A stretch of 35,153 bases of DNA from Sphaerimonospora mesophila NBRC 14179 = JCM 3151 (lineage in GTDB: Bacteria; Actinomycetota; Actinomycetes; Streptosporangiales; Streptosporangiaceae): contig BCRI01000076.1 in assembly GCA_001552515.1 (NCBI GenBank), positions 1 to 35,153 of the forward strand, given 5' to 3'. Below, in pieces: positions 23,849 through 32,158 of this stretch (position 1 is the stretch's first letter; each line of letters begins with the position of its first letter). Position numbers and translations under genes: made by a program. The notes under the pieces were generated by a model. The model searched no databases. It saw only the letters and a program-made list of their open reading frames with translations, and was not told the DNA's origin.

Positions 23849-26350
23849 GTGAGCGAAAGCATGAGCCTGATCCGGCGCCTCCCCCCTGACCCCGAACCCG
23901 ACTCGCTGTTCGATACGTTCGTGGACTGGAACGCCGAACGCGGGCTCACGCTCTATCCGGCCCAGGAGGAGGCGCTGATCGAGGTCGTCTCCGGCAACAA
24001 CCTGATCCTCGCCACCCCGACGGGGTCGGGCAAGAGCCTGGTGGCGGCGGGGGCCCACTTCGCCGCGCTGGCCAGGGACGAGGTGAGCTTCTACAGCGCA
24101 CCCATCAAGGCCCTGGTGTCGGAGAAGTTCTTCGACCTGTGCGCCGTGTTCGGCACCGAGAACGTCGGCATGATGACCGGCGACGCCTCGGTGAACGCCG
24201 ACGCCCCCATCATCTGCTGCACGGCCGAGATCCTCGCGCAGATCGCGCTGCGCGACGGCGCCGAGGCCGACGTCGGTACGGTGATCATGGATGAGTTCCA
24301 CTTCTACGCCGAGCCGGACCGCGGCTGGGCCTGGCAGGTGCCGCTGCTGGAGCTGCCGCAGGCCCAGTTCGTGCTGATGTCGGCGACGCTCGGCGACGTC
24401 GAGCGCTTCGAGAAGGACCTCACCCGCCGCACCGGCCGCGCCACCTCGGTGGTCAAGCACGCCGAGCGCCCGGTCCCGCTGCTGTACTCCTATCGCGTGA
24501 CGCCGCTGCACGAGACGCTGGAGGAGCTGCTGGCCACCCAGCAGGCCCCGGTCTACGTCGTCCACTTCACCCAGGCGGCCGCGATGGAGCGGGCCCAGGC
24601 GCTGATGAGCATCAACATGTGCTCGAAGGCGGAGAAGCAGGCGATCGCCGAGCTGATCGGCAACTTCCGGTTCACCACCCGCTTCGGCCGGGCGCTGTCC
24701 CGGCTCGTACGGCACGGCATCGGCGTCCACCACGCCGGGATGCTGCCGAAGTATCGCCGCCTGGTGGAGCGGCTGGCCCAGGCGGGGCTGCTGAAGGTGA
24801 TCTGCGGCACCGACACGCTGGGCGTCGGGGTCAACGTCCCGATCAGGACGGTCCTGTTCACCGCGCTGTCGAAGTTCGACGGCAACCGGGTGCGGCGGCT
24901 GCGGGCGCGGGAGTTCCACCAGATCGCCGGGCGGGCCGGCCGGGCCGGGTTCGACACCGTCGGCTACGTCGTCTGCCAGGCCCCCGATCACGTCGTCGAG
25001 AACGAGCGGGCCCTCGCCAAGATCGGCGATGATCCTAAGCGGCGGCGCGGCTACGCGCGCAAGAAGCCGCCGGAGGGCTTCGTCGGCTGGAGCCAGGAGA
25101 CGTTCGAGAAGCTGCAGACGGCCGAGCCGGAGCCGCTGACCTCCCGGTTCAAGGTGAGCAACGCCATGCTGCTGGCCGTGATCAACCGGCCGGGCGACTG
25201 CTTCCAGGCGATGAAACGGCTGCTCACCGACAACCACGAGGACCGCAAGGCCCAGCGGCGGCACATCAGCCACGCGATCGCCATCTATCGCTCGCTGCTC
25301 GCGGGCGGCATCGTGGAGGCGCTCCAAGAGCCCGACGAGCACGGCCGCCGGGCCCGGCTCACCGTCGATCTGCAGGAGGACTTCGCGCTCAACCAGGCGC
25401 TGTCGACGTTCGCGCTCGCCTCGTTCGAACTGCTCGACGCCGAGTCTCCGACGTACGCGCTGGACCTGGTCTCGATCGTGGAGTCGACGCTCGACGACCC
25501 GCGGCAGATCCTGCACGCCCAGCTCAACAAGGCGCGCGCCGAGGCCGTCGCGCAGATGAAGGCCGACGGGATCGAGTACGAGGAGCGGATGGAGCGCCTC
25601 GCCGAGATCACCTATCCGATGCCGCTGGCCGACCTGCTCTTCGGCGCGTACGAAACCTACCGGCGCGGGCACCCGTGGGTCGGCGACCACACGGTCAGCC
25701 CCAAGACGATCGTCCGCGACATGTACGAGCGCGCCATGACGTTCACCGAGTACATCCAGTTCTACGAACTGGCCCGCTCGGAGGGGACGGTGCTGCGCTA
25801 CCTCGCCGACGCCTACCGGACGCTGTCGAAGACGGTCCCCGAGCACCTCAAGACCGGCGACCTGCTCGACCTGATCGAATGGCTCGGCGAGCTGGTGCGC
25901 CAGGTCGACTCCAGTCTGATCGACGAGTGGGAGAAGCTGGCCAACCCGTCGGCCGCGCTCGAGGCCGCCGACGAGCTGGAGACGCGGACCAGGCCGGTCA
26001 CCGCCAACACCCGCGCCTTCCGGGTGCTGGTGCGCAACGCGATGTTCCGCCTCGTCGAGCTCGCCGCCCTCGACCGCGAGGAGGAGCTCGTCGAGCTCTA
26101 TCCCGACTTCGACTGGGGGGCCGCGCTCGACGCCTACTACGACGAGCACGACGAGATCGGCACCGGGCCCGCCGCCCGGGGGCCGGCCCTCCTCCTCATC
26201 GAGGAGGAGAAGGAGCTGTGGCGGGTGCGCCAGATCGTCGACGACCCGGCGGGCCACCACGACTGGGGCATCAGCGCCGAGGTCGACCTCGCCGCCTCCG
26301 ACGAGGAGGGCCACGCCGTGCTCCACGTCACCGGCTTCGACCGTCTTTGA
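23849..26350 (+). CDS. DEAD/DEAH-box helicase with DUF3516 C-terminal domain
   Basis: An 833-residue SF2 helicase of the Ski2-like side of the family, widespread in actinobacteria. Walker A is ATPTGSGKS (55-63). Motif II is DEFH (148-151) rather than DEAD. Motif III is SAT in VLMSATLGD (about 175). Motif VI is QIAGRAGRAG. Residues from about 470 to the end match the DUF3516 tail, which is mainly helical. The role is probably RNA or DNA unwinding in repair or RNA turnover, but the biological substrate is unknown. GTG at 23849 has GCAGGA 8 nt upstream; ATG at 23861 with AGGAG farther away is possible. It is convergent with the DUF6297 gene, and I see no strong terminator in the 63 bp between them. 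Confidence 0.9.
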   Translation: MSESMSLIRRLPPDPEPDSLFDTFVDWNAERGLTLYPAQEEALIEVVSGNNLILATPTGSGKSLVAAGAHFAALARDEVSFYSAPIKALVSEKFFDLCAVFGTENVGMMTGDASVNADAPIICCTAEILAQIALRDGAEADVGTVIMDEFHFYAEPDRGWAWQVPLLELPQAQFVLMSATLGDVERFEKDLTRRTGRATSVVKHAERPVPLLYSYRVTPLHETLEELLATQQAPVYVVHFTQAAAMERAQALMSINMCSKAEKQAIAELIGNFRFTTRFGRALSRLVRHGIGVHHAGMLPKYRRLVERLAQAGLLKVICGTDTLGVGVNVPIRTVLFTALSKFDGNRVRRLRAREFHQIAGRAGRAGFDTVGYVVCQAPDHVVENERALAKIGDDPKRRRGYARKKPPEGFVGWSQETFEKLQTAEPEPLTSRFKVSNAMLLAVINRPGDCFQAMKRLLTDNHEDRKAQRRHISHAIAIYRSLLAGGIVEALQEPDEHGRRARLTVDLQEDFALNQALSTFALASFELLDAESPTYALDLVSIVESTLDDPRQILHAQLNKARAEAVAQMKADGIEYEERMERLAEITYPMPLADLLFGAYETYRRGHPWVGDHTVSPKTIVRDMYERAMTFTEYIQFYELARSEGTVLRYLADAYRTLSKTVPEHLKTGDLLDLIEWLGELVRQVDSSLIDEWEKLANPSAALEAADELETRTRPVTANTRAFRVLVRNAMFRLVELAALDREEELVELYPDFDWGAALDAYYDEHDEIGTGPAARGPALLLIEEEKELWRVRQIVDDPAGHHDWGISAEVDLAASDEEGHAVLHVTGFDRL

Positions 26351-26413
26351 CCCGCTCCCCGGCCTGAAGTCCGGAAGCACTGCGGACGAATCCGGTAGCC
26401 CCCCGCATCGTCC

Positions 26414-27931
26414 TCAGCGGGCGGCGCGACCCGCGACGAGCACGTACGCACCGAGAACCCCGGCCCCCGCGACGGCCTGGGCCACCACGTACGGCACGAC
26501 GTCGGTCGGCCGCGTGACCAGCACGGCGAGCGCGGGCAGCGACCCGAGCAGCGCGAGGTCCACGCCGGTCAGCGCCCAGAACAGCGGGCCGGTCGGCACC
26601 GCGCCGCCAGGGGTGTCGATGACCGGCATCGCGTGGTCGACCGGCGGCCGCCGTGCCATCCGCAACGCCCCGGCTGCCAACGCGGGCGCGGGCGCCGGTC
26701 CGAGCAGCCACCAGCCGTCGGCCGGCAGCGCGCCGACGGCGCCGATCCCCACCAGAGCGAGCACCGACCAGGAGGCGGCCAGCAGCGCGGGCAGCACCGC
26801 CCGGGCGGCCATCACGGCCCTGCCGTCCACGGCCAGCATCCGGGCCAGGGCCGGGTCGCCGCCGTCTCGCCGTACCCCTCCGGTGCACATGGCGGCGGCG
26901 GTCAGCGCCCCGCACAGCAGCATCCCGAAGGGCAGCCCGGTCTCCCCTCCGGTGGCGTTCGCGCAGACGGCGGGCAGGGCCGCCCCGCCGAGCAGCGCCA
27001 TCAGGCGGCCCGGTCGTCTGCCCACGCGCAGCCACTCCTGCCAGGCCAGCGCGGGCGCCCGGCCGAGCCGTGCCACGAGGCGGGGCCAGGGGCGAGACCG
27101 CAGCGCCCGGCCGCGCCAGTGGGCGTCCTCCATGATCCACGTCAGCATGCTCGGATCCAGCGCGCCCGCCGCCGAGGTCACCCGGGCCGCCCGCGTCGAG
27201 GAGGCCAGGATCCGATGGGCGGGGATGCGATCGAGCGCCGCCCATGCCCACCGCAGGAGGAAGGCGGCCACGACGGAGGCGACCCCGGCGACCGCCGCGC
27301 CCAGGGACGCGGGCGCCTCGGAGACGGCGGCGAGAATCCGGCGGCCGGGACCCGCACCGAGCACGGCCGCGAGCACCGCTGCCGAAAGGACTCCGGCGAT
27401 CACCACCTGCAACCCGGTGTCCCATGCCGGGGATCGCTGGGCGAGCACCGCCGTGGCCATGCCGCCCACTCCCGCCGCGACGCCGAGCACCAGCGCGGCC
27501 GCGAGGCGTACGCCGAGCCGGTCGGGGGCTCCGAACACCGACAGCGCCGCCAGTCCGAGCACCGCCCCGGCGAGAATCGCCGCCGACAGCAGAAGCGACG
27601 CCGTACGGCCGAGCACGGCCCTGCGGGGCAGCGGCGACGTGACCAGCCACGAGGCGTCGGCGGCGGGCAGCACGACGGGCCCGAACGTCCGCGCCAGGAT
27701 GAGGAGGCCGGCGTAGGCCGCCGTGACCAGAGCGAGCCCGGCGCCGAGCCGCGTGGGATCGGCGTGGCGGGCCAGCCCGGCGATCGCCTCGACGACCGGG
27801 CGGCCGAGCACCGCGGCGGCGACGACCAGGCCGAACATCGTGGTGTAGCGGTCCGACCACGTCGCCGGCCGCCCACGGTGGGCACGGAGGTAGGCGAGAG
27901 CGGGGTGGGCCCGCGCGGCCGCGGGGATCAC
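26414..27931 (-). CDS. DUF6297-like ABC transporter membrane protein
   Basis: A 505-residue polytopic membrane protein, Ala/Gly/Leu-rich with about 10-12 hydrophobic segments. It resembles the actinobacterial DUF6297 family, normally encoded beside a small ABC ATPase. Charged loops separate the segments; WQEWLRVGRRPGRLMALLGG (about 295-315) is one. Its GTG start overlaps the ATPase stop as GTGA, so the two are translationally coupled and very likely form one transporter. The cargo is unknown. An exporter is more likely than an importer, because no substrate-binding protein is encoded nearby. Confidence 0.75.
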   Translation of the reverse strand: MIPAAARAHPALAYLRAHRGRPATWSDRYTTMFGLVVAAAVLGRPVVEAIAGLARHADPTRLGAGLALVTAAYAGLLILARTFGPVVLPAADASWLVTSPLPRRAVLGRTASLLLSAAILAGAVLGLAALSVFGAPDRLGVRLAAALVLGVAAGVGGMATAVLAQRSPAWDTGLQVVIAGVLSAAVLAAVLGAGPGRRILAAVSEAPASLGAAVAGVASVVAAFLLRWAWAALDRIPAHRILASSTRAARVTSAAGALDPSMLTWIMEDAHWRGRALRSRPWPRLVARLGRAPALAWQEWLRVGRRPGRLMALLGGAALPAVCANATGGETGLPFGMLLCGALTAAAMCTGGVRRDGGDPALARMLAVDGRAVMAARAVLPALLAASWSVLALVGIGAVGALPADGWWLLGPAPAPALAAGALRMARRPPVDHAMPVIDTPGGAVPTGPLFWALTGVDLALLGSLPALAVLVTRPTDVVPYVVAQAVAGAGVLGAYVLVAGRAAR

Positions 27932-28554
27932 GATGCCACCCGCAGCGTGATGACGCGGGCTCCCATGATCTCGGCGAGCCGCGCATCGTGGGTGGCCATG
28001 ACGACCGTGCCTCCCTCTGCGGCGTAGCCGCGCAGAATCACGGCGAGGCGCTTCCTGAACCCGGCGTCCAGGCCGCGCTCCGGCTCGTCCAGCAGGAGCA
28101 GGCGGCTCGGCCGGAGCAGGGCCATCGCGAGCGACAGCCGCTGCCGCTGGCCGGTGGACAGCGACAGCGGGGAGAGGCCGGCGCGGGCGCCCAGCTCGAA
28201 GGTGTCCAGCGTCTCCTCGACCGTCAGGCGAGCGTCCTTCTGCACGGCCCTCATCAGCTCCAGATGTTCGCGAACGCTCAGCCCCGGATACCAGGCGGGC
28301 TCGTCGCCGACCCGCACAACCCGCTGCCAGAAGTCGAGACGGTCGGCCGGCGGCCCGCCGAAAACGTCGATCTCGCCGCGTGGCAAGGGGTGCATGCCTG
28401 CCAGACAGCGCAGCAGCGTGGACTTGCCGACGCCGTTCTCCCCCATGACTGCGACGATCTCACCGGAGTCGACGGCCAGATCGACGCCGCGCAGCACGGG
28501 CACGCCGCCCAGGTCCAGTCCGACTCCGCGGGCCGTGATGATCGCGTTTGCCAT
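27928..28554 (-). CDS. ABC transporter ATP-binding protein
   Basis: A 208-residue ABC ATPase. Walker A is GENGVGKST (38-46), the signature is LSTGQ (132-136), Walker B is LLLLDEP (152-158) and the switch His is in MATHDARL near residue 194. A Q-loop-like segment lies near residue 80. I chose the ATG at 28554 because the protein begins in the usual ABC way (MANAIITARGVGLDLGG); the frame remains open far upstream, but that part runs through the neighbouring gene in another frame. The stop overlaps the DUF6297 permease start. The ATPase probably energises that membrane protein; the transported compound is unknown. Confidence 0.92.
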   Translation of the reverse strand: MANAIITARGVGLDLGGVPVLRGVDLAVDSGEIVAVMGENGVGKSTLLRCLAGMHPLPRGEIDVFGGPPADRLDFWQRVVRVGDEPAWYPGLSVREHLELMRAVQKDARLTVEETLDTFELGARAGLSPLSLSTGQRQRLSLAMALLRPSRLLLLDEPERGLDAGFRKRLAVILRGYAAEGGTVVMATHDARLAEIMGARVITLRVAS

Positions 28555-28631
28555 GCTCCGAAGCCTATGCGCGCGCCCACGACCCCGAGCGGAGGATTCC
28601 CATGTGCTCGCGGCCGGCCGCCTGAGCGTCG

Positions 28632-29747
28632 TCAGCCGCCGGAGGTCGCGTCCTCGGCCTCGGCGCCCGGGACCGTCATGTCCTCGGGATCGTCCAGCCA
28701 CCCGTGCGGCAGCGCCACCTTGGTTCGTTCCCCGCTCTTGCCGCGCGGGCCGTCGGCGATCCCGCCCGGCCAGGGCTGACCGCGGTCCAGCTCGCCGAGG
28801 CGGTCGCGCAGCTCGGCGAGGGCGGTGACGGCGGTGAGCGCGCGGCGGGTGTCCGCCCCGATCGCGAAGCCCTTCAGGTACCACCCCACGTGCTTGCGGA
28901 AGTCGGCCAGGCCGTGCGGCTCGCTCCCGATCACCTCGCACAGCAGCTCGGCGTGCCGGAACATCATGTCGGCGACCTCCCCGAGGTCGGGCCGCGTCCG
29001 CTCGGCCGAGCAGTCGAAGGCCAGCGCCAGGTCGCGGAACAGCCACGGCCGCCCAAGGCAGCCGCGCCCGACGACGACACCGTCGCAGCCGGTCCGCTCG
29101 ACCATGCGCAGCGCGTCGTCGGCGCTCCAGATGTCGCCGTTGCCCAGCACCGGAATCTCCGGCACCGCCTCCTTGAGCCGGGCGATCGCGTCCCAGTCGG
29201 CGGCTCCGCCATAGTGCTGCCGAGCCGTACGCGCATGCAGGGCGATGGCGGCGACGCCCTCCTCCGCGGCGATCCGGCCCGCGTCGAGATAGGTCAGATG
29301 GTCCTCGTCGATGCCCATGCGCATCTTCATCGTCACCGGCACCGGCCCGGCGTTCGCCACCGCCTCCCTGAGGATGGCGCGCAGCAGGTTCCGCTTGTAC
29401 GGCAGGGCCGATCCGCCGCCCCGCCTGGTGACCTTGGGCACGGGGCAGCCGAAGTTCAGATCGATGTGGTCGGCCAGATCCTCCTCGTAGATCATCCTGG
29501 CGGCCCTGCCGATGATCACGGGGTCCACGCCGTAGAGCTGAACGCTGCGCGGGGTCTCGTGCTCCCCGAAACGAATCATGTGGAACGTCAGCGGCACCCG
29601 TTCCACCAGGGCCCGGGAGGTGATCATCTCGGAGACGAACAGCCCGCCGCCCTGCTCTCGGCACAGCGTGCGGAAGCCGATGTTGGTGATGCCCGCCATC
29701 GGGGCGAGCACCACGGGAGGCCAGACGTCGAACGTGCCGATTTTCAC
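28632..29747 (-). CDS. dusB: tRNA-dihydrouridine synthase (DusB type)
   Basis: A 371-residue FMN-dependent enzyme that reduces uridines in the tRNA D-loop to dihydrouridine. Landmarks are VVLAPMAGITNIGFRTLCRE (12-31) and LNFGCPVPKVTRRGGGSAL (97-115), in which Cys101 is the catalytic acid. GNGDIWSADDA and GVVVGRGCLGRPWLFRD form the FMN phosphate site. The C-terminal helical domain binds tRNA. The start is GTG at 29747; the only nearby ATG is followed at once by a stop. It is divergent from a tRNA-Gly/tRNA-Cys pair whose transcripts would be among its substrates; this is probably chance. Confidence 0.93.
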   Translation of the reverse strand: MKIGTFDVWPPVVLAPMAGITNIGFRTLCREQGGGLFVSEMITSRALVERVPLTFHMIRFGEHETPRSVQLYGVDPVIIGRAARMIYEEDLADHIDLNFGCPVPKVTRRGGGSALPYKRNLLRAILREAVANAGPVPVTMKMRMGIDEDHLTYLDAGRIAAEEGVAAIALHARTARQHYGGAADWDAIARLKEAVPEIPVLGNGDIWSADDALRMVERTGCDGVVVGRGCLGRPWLFRDLALAFDCSAERTRPDLGEVADMMFRHAELLCEVIGSEPHGLADFRKHVGWYLKGFAIGADTRRALTAVTALAELRDRLGELDRGQPWPGGIADGPRGKSGERTKVALPHGWLDDPEDMTVPGAEAEDATSGG

Positions 29748-29802
29748 GTCTACATTGTCGCGGCCTGGCGGCCTTGAGTACGCATCGGGAGCGAAAACCC
29801 GA

Positions 29803-29808
29803 TACAGT
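29803..29808 (+). promoter_or_regulatory. Possible -10 box for the tRNA pair
   Basis: TACAGT lies 23 bp before tRNA-Gly, a suitable distance for a transcript starting near 29815. A matching -35 box is not clear: TTGAGT upstream is too far away (23 bp). Treat as tentative. Confidence 0.3.
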
Positions 29809-29831
29809 TATCACGTCGCCGCGAGGCGAAC

Positions 29832-29904
29832 GCGGAAGTGGCTCAGTTGGTAGAGCATCACCTTGCCAAGGTGAGGGTCGCGGGTTCGAATCCCGTCTTC
29901 CGCT
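29832..29904 (+). tRNA. tRNA-Gly (anticodon GCC)
   Basis: A 73-nt cloverleaf. The acceptor stem is GCGGAAG with CTTCCGC. The D arm is GGCTCAGTTGGTAGAGC. The anticodon stem-loop is TCACC-TTGCCAA-GGTGA with anticodon GCC. The T arm contains GGGTTCGAATCCC. The discriminator is T and CCA is not encoded. Confidence 0.95.
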
Positions 29905-29947
29905 CTGGGAGGTCTTTGCCGGGTTGTTTTCCCCTGGGGCCTCGCTC

Positions 29948-30018
29948 GGTGGAGTGGCCGAGAGGCGAGGCAGCGGCCTGCAAAGCCGCGTACACGGGTT
30001 CAAATCCCGTCTCCACCT
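29948..30018 (+). tRNA. tRNA-Cys (anticodon GCA)
   Basis: A 71-nt cloverleaf, the usual length for actinobacterial tRNA-Cys. The acceptor stem is GGTGGAG with CTCCACC. The anticodon stem-loop is GCGGC-CTGCAAA-GCCGC with anticodon GCA. The T arm contains GGGTTCAAATCCC. The discriminator is T and CCA is not encoded. It follows tRNA-Gly by 43 bp and is probably co-transcribed. No integrase or attachment-site duplication is seen here. Confidence 0.95.
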
Positions 30019-30054
30019 CTATGAACTGCGGTGTGGCGGGCGCACACTGGTGAT

Positions 30055-30732
30055 ATGTCTCCGGTACCTGCAGTCATGCCGATGCTGTCTCGCGGTAAGC
30101 ACCGCAGTCCCAGTAAGGGCGCATGCTTTATGGAGCTCGCGTCCTACCTCGCCGGTGAACGGTGGAGCGACCATCCCGCCTGCACCCACCCGTTGCTCGC
30201 CGCGGTGGCACGCCTCGTCAACGATCACACCTCCGACGCGGCCCGGCACCGCCTGGCCGAGCTGATCCCGTCCGTGATCGGGGTGACGGGCGACGATCCC
30301 CGCCTCGACGTGCGGATCGCGCTGCGGTGCGCCACCACGGCGCTGCCGGTGGTCGCGCACGAGCGGCAGCTCGCGATGGCGGTGTCGATCCTGTCGGCCG
30401 AGCATGTCCTCGCCGGACTCGACGGGAACGCCGGCATGGCGGAACGCAGCCGGGAGGCCCTCGCACAGGTGCCCGAAGCGGCGCGGTGGGCGGCCGAGTT
30501 CGGCCGCGGCGTCCGGGTCTCCCTGAAGGGTTTCCGCAGGTACGCCGCGCCCAACACGGTGCAGCTCGCGGTGCGCGGGATCGCCCGGGCATGCGTGCCC
30601 GACCCGGACGCGCTGCTGTGCGACCTGCTCGCCGGGGCGATCGCCGACTGCCGCGCGCTGGTCCGGCCGGCCCCGGCCGAGGTCGTCGATCCGGCGCGGT
30701 GGGCGGACGCCTGCCGCCTCACCACGCGCTGA
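30055..30732 (+). CDS. Conserved actinobacterial protein of unknown function
   Basis: A 225-residue soluble, alpha-helical protein. After a basic leader (LSRGKHRSPSKGACF) comes MELASYLAGERWSDHPACTH, which looks like a family I recognise only as a conserved actinobacterial hypothetical. The rest is a series of helices containing VIGVTGDDPRLDVRIALRCA and a mid-protein AMAVSILSAEHVLAGLDG segment. No catalytic motif or membrane segment is visible. ATG at 30055 is preferred; GTG at 30031 is possible, and both lack a strong ribosome binding site. It starts 36 bp after tRNA-Cys, so it may be read through from the tRNA promoter. The end is 10 bp from a convergent secreted-protein gene. Confidence 0.75.
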   Translation: MSPVPAVMPMLSRGKHRSPSKGACFMELASYLAGERWSDHPACTHPLLAAVARLVNDHTSDAARHRLAELIPSVIGVTGDDPRLDVRIALRCATTALPVVAHERQLAMAVSILSAEHVLAGLDGNAGMAERSREALAQVPEAARWAAEFGRGVRVSLKGFRRYAAPNTVQLAVRGIARACVPDPDALLCDLLAGAIADCRALVRPAPAEVVDPARWADACRLTTR

Positions 30733-30742
30733 TCCGCGGCGG

Positions 30743-31375
30743 TCAGCGACACCGGGCGATCCGGCAGATCTTGGCGAGCATCCTCCCGGTGTCCTTGAGC
30801 TGCCGGCTGAAGTCGCTCCTGGCGGGCCCGCCCCACTCTCCCGCGATGTTGTAGACGACGACGGCGTTGGCCCGCCGGGCGACCACGGCGCGTTGTCCGC
30901 CCACCGCGAACTTCCTGCCGTGGTAGACCTGACCGGTGATCTTGATCGCCTCGTCGCCGAGAGCGGCCCTGGCGGAGGTGAACCGGTAGGTCACCTGCCC
31001 GGTGCCGGTCTTCCGGCACCTGGCCACGTCGGCGCGCAGGTCGCGCAGGGCCTTCTTGGCGGCCCCGGATGAGGAGTACAGGATCACCTGCTCGGCCCGC
31101 ATGTAGTCGGGGACCGCGATGTACGTGGCGGTGCCGGTCGCCACCCGGCCGGATCTGCCCAGGCCGGCCTTCTCGCAGGGGTTGACGACGAGCCGGGCGC
31201 CCGTCTTCCGGCTGACTTCCCACCTCGCCTCGGGGTCGTTGCGGTGCTTGGCCGCCTCCTTCTCGTACAGAAGGAAGCCCTTCGGGATGTGCGCCGCGGC
31301 CGTGGCGGGCGGTGCCGCCGCGATGGTCACGCCGAAGGCGAGAGCCACGGCCGCGGTCCCCAGGATCTTCTTCAT
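30743..31375 (-). CDS. Secreted protein, possibly PknH-like sensor fold
   Basis: A 210-residue exported protein. Residues 1-28 are a Sec signal peptide ending TAAA, followed by about 180 extracellular residues. Cys67, Cys120, Cys204 and Cys209 could form two disulfides. The segment from SSSGAAKKALRDLRADVARC and the mixed alpha/beta pattern recall the extracellular PknH-like domain of mycobacterial sensors and lipoproteins, but the lipobox Cys is absent, so it is secreted rather than lipid-anchored. The ATG at 31375 is chosen because GGAG lies 5 nt upstream and the signal peptide begins there (MKKILGTAAV). Function unknown; the fold suggestion is tentative. Confidence 0.7.
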   Translation of the reverse strand: MKKILGTAAVALAFGVTIAAAPPATAAAHIPKGFLLYEKEAAKHRNDPEARWEVSRKTGARLVVNPCEKAGLGRSGRVATGTATYIAVPDYMRAEQVILYSSSGAAKKALRDLRADVARCRKTGTGQVTYRFTSARAALGDEAIKITGQVYHGRKFAVGGQRAVVARRANAVVVYNIAGEWGGPARSDFSRQLKDTGRMLAKICRIARCR

Positions 31376-31441
31376 CACGTCTCCGTCCGGTCGTGCTTCA
31401 CCCATGGATCAGATGCGCCGGGCACCGGAAAGGTTCGCGAC

Positions 31442-32158
31442 CTATGCACGTGTCCAGATGTAACCGGCGAACCTGCCGGTTTCCCGCTCGCGGCGGTAAG
31501 AGTAGAGATCGGGCGTCTCGATCGTGCAGCGGTCGTCGTGTCTGACGTCGGCGACGCCCGCCCGGTGAAGCTGGGCGGCGATCCCGGCGCGGAGGTCGAG
31601 GGCGGGGGTGCCCCACCGGGTGTCGGACCAGGTCTCGGGGACCCGGGCGGCGACCCGCTCGCGCAGCTCGGCGGGGACCTCGTAGCACCGCCCGCACGCG
31701 GCCGGGCCGATCGCCGCCACCATGCGCGCGGGCTCGGCGCCCCGGGCCTTCATCGCCGCCACCAGCGCGGGGACCACCCCGGCCTCGGTGCCCGGCCGCC
31801 CGGAGTGCGCGCCGCCGACCAGCCCGGCCACCGGGTCGGCGAGCAGCACCGGGGCGCAGTCGGCGACCAGGACCGCCAGGGCGAGGCCCGGCCGGTCGGT
31901 GAACACGCCGTCGAGCGCCGGTGGCTCTGCCCCGAACGGCTCGGTCACGTAGGCCACGTCGGCGCCGTGTACCTGCCGCATGAACACGACCCGGTCGAGG
32001 CCGAGCTCGGCGGCCGTCTTGGCCCGGTTCTCGGCCACGGCGGCCGGATCGTCGCCGACCGCGCCGCCGAGGTTGCGCGAGCCGTACGGCCCGGCGCTCA
32101 CGCCGCCGTGCCGGTCGGTGAAGGCCATGCCGACCCGGCCGATCGTGATCGTCGTCAT
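31442..32158 (-). CDS. pgeF: Laccase-domain purine nucleoside phosphorylase/polyphenol oxidase (PgeF/YfiH family)
   Basis: A 238-residue protein of the PgeF/YfiH (multicopper polyphenol oxidase) family. Members edit wrongly built peptidoglycan precursors in E. coli and show adenosine deaminase/phosphorylase-like activity in others. The metal ligands are present: His64 in RQVHGADV, Cys101 in VLVADCAPVLLAD and His118 in GGAHSGRPG. The usual Trp in the third motif (HAGWRG) is replaced, as is common in actinobacteria. Its ATG overlaps the glycogen synthase stop by ATGA, so the two are coupled. In many actinobacteria pgeF lies in the ftsZ cluster, so the position after glgA is unusual and may mark a second paralogue. 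Confidence 0.85.
   Translation of the reverse strand: MTTITIGRVGMAFTDRHGGVSAGPYGSRNLGGAVGDDPAAVAENRAKTAAELGLDRVVFMRQVHGADVAYVTEPFGAEPPALDGVFTDRPGLALAVLVADCAPVLLADPVAGLVGGAHSGRPGTEAGVVPALVAAMKARGAEPARMVAAIGPAACGRCYEVPAELRERVAARVPETWSDTRWGTPALDLRAGIAAQLHRAGVADVRHDDRCTIETPDLYSYRRERETGRFAGYIWTRA

Noticed and set aside
22877-26380. A 1,167-residue minus-strand open frame opposite the TetR, Ddn and helicase genes.
   Set aside because: Crosses three well-supported genes on the other strand and has shadow-type composition without any motif.
28555-30003. Upstream extension of the ABC ATPase frame, and a possible separate gene in it.
   Set aside because: It runs through dusB and both tRNA genes in the wrong frame; the ATPase begins naturally at 28554.
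29832-30018. tRNA pair as an integration site of a mobile element.
   Set aside because: No integrase, no repeated tRNA 3' end and no foreign genes next to it in this window.
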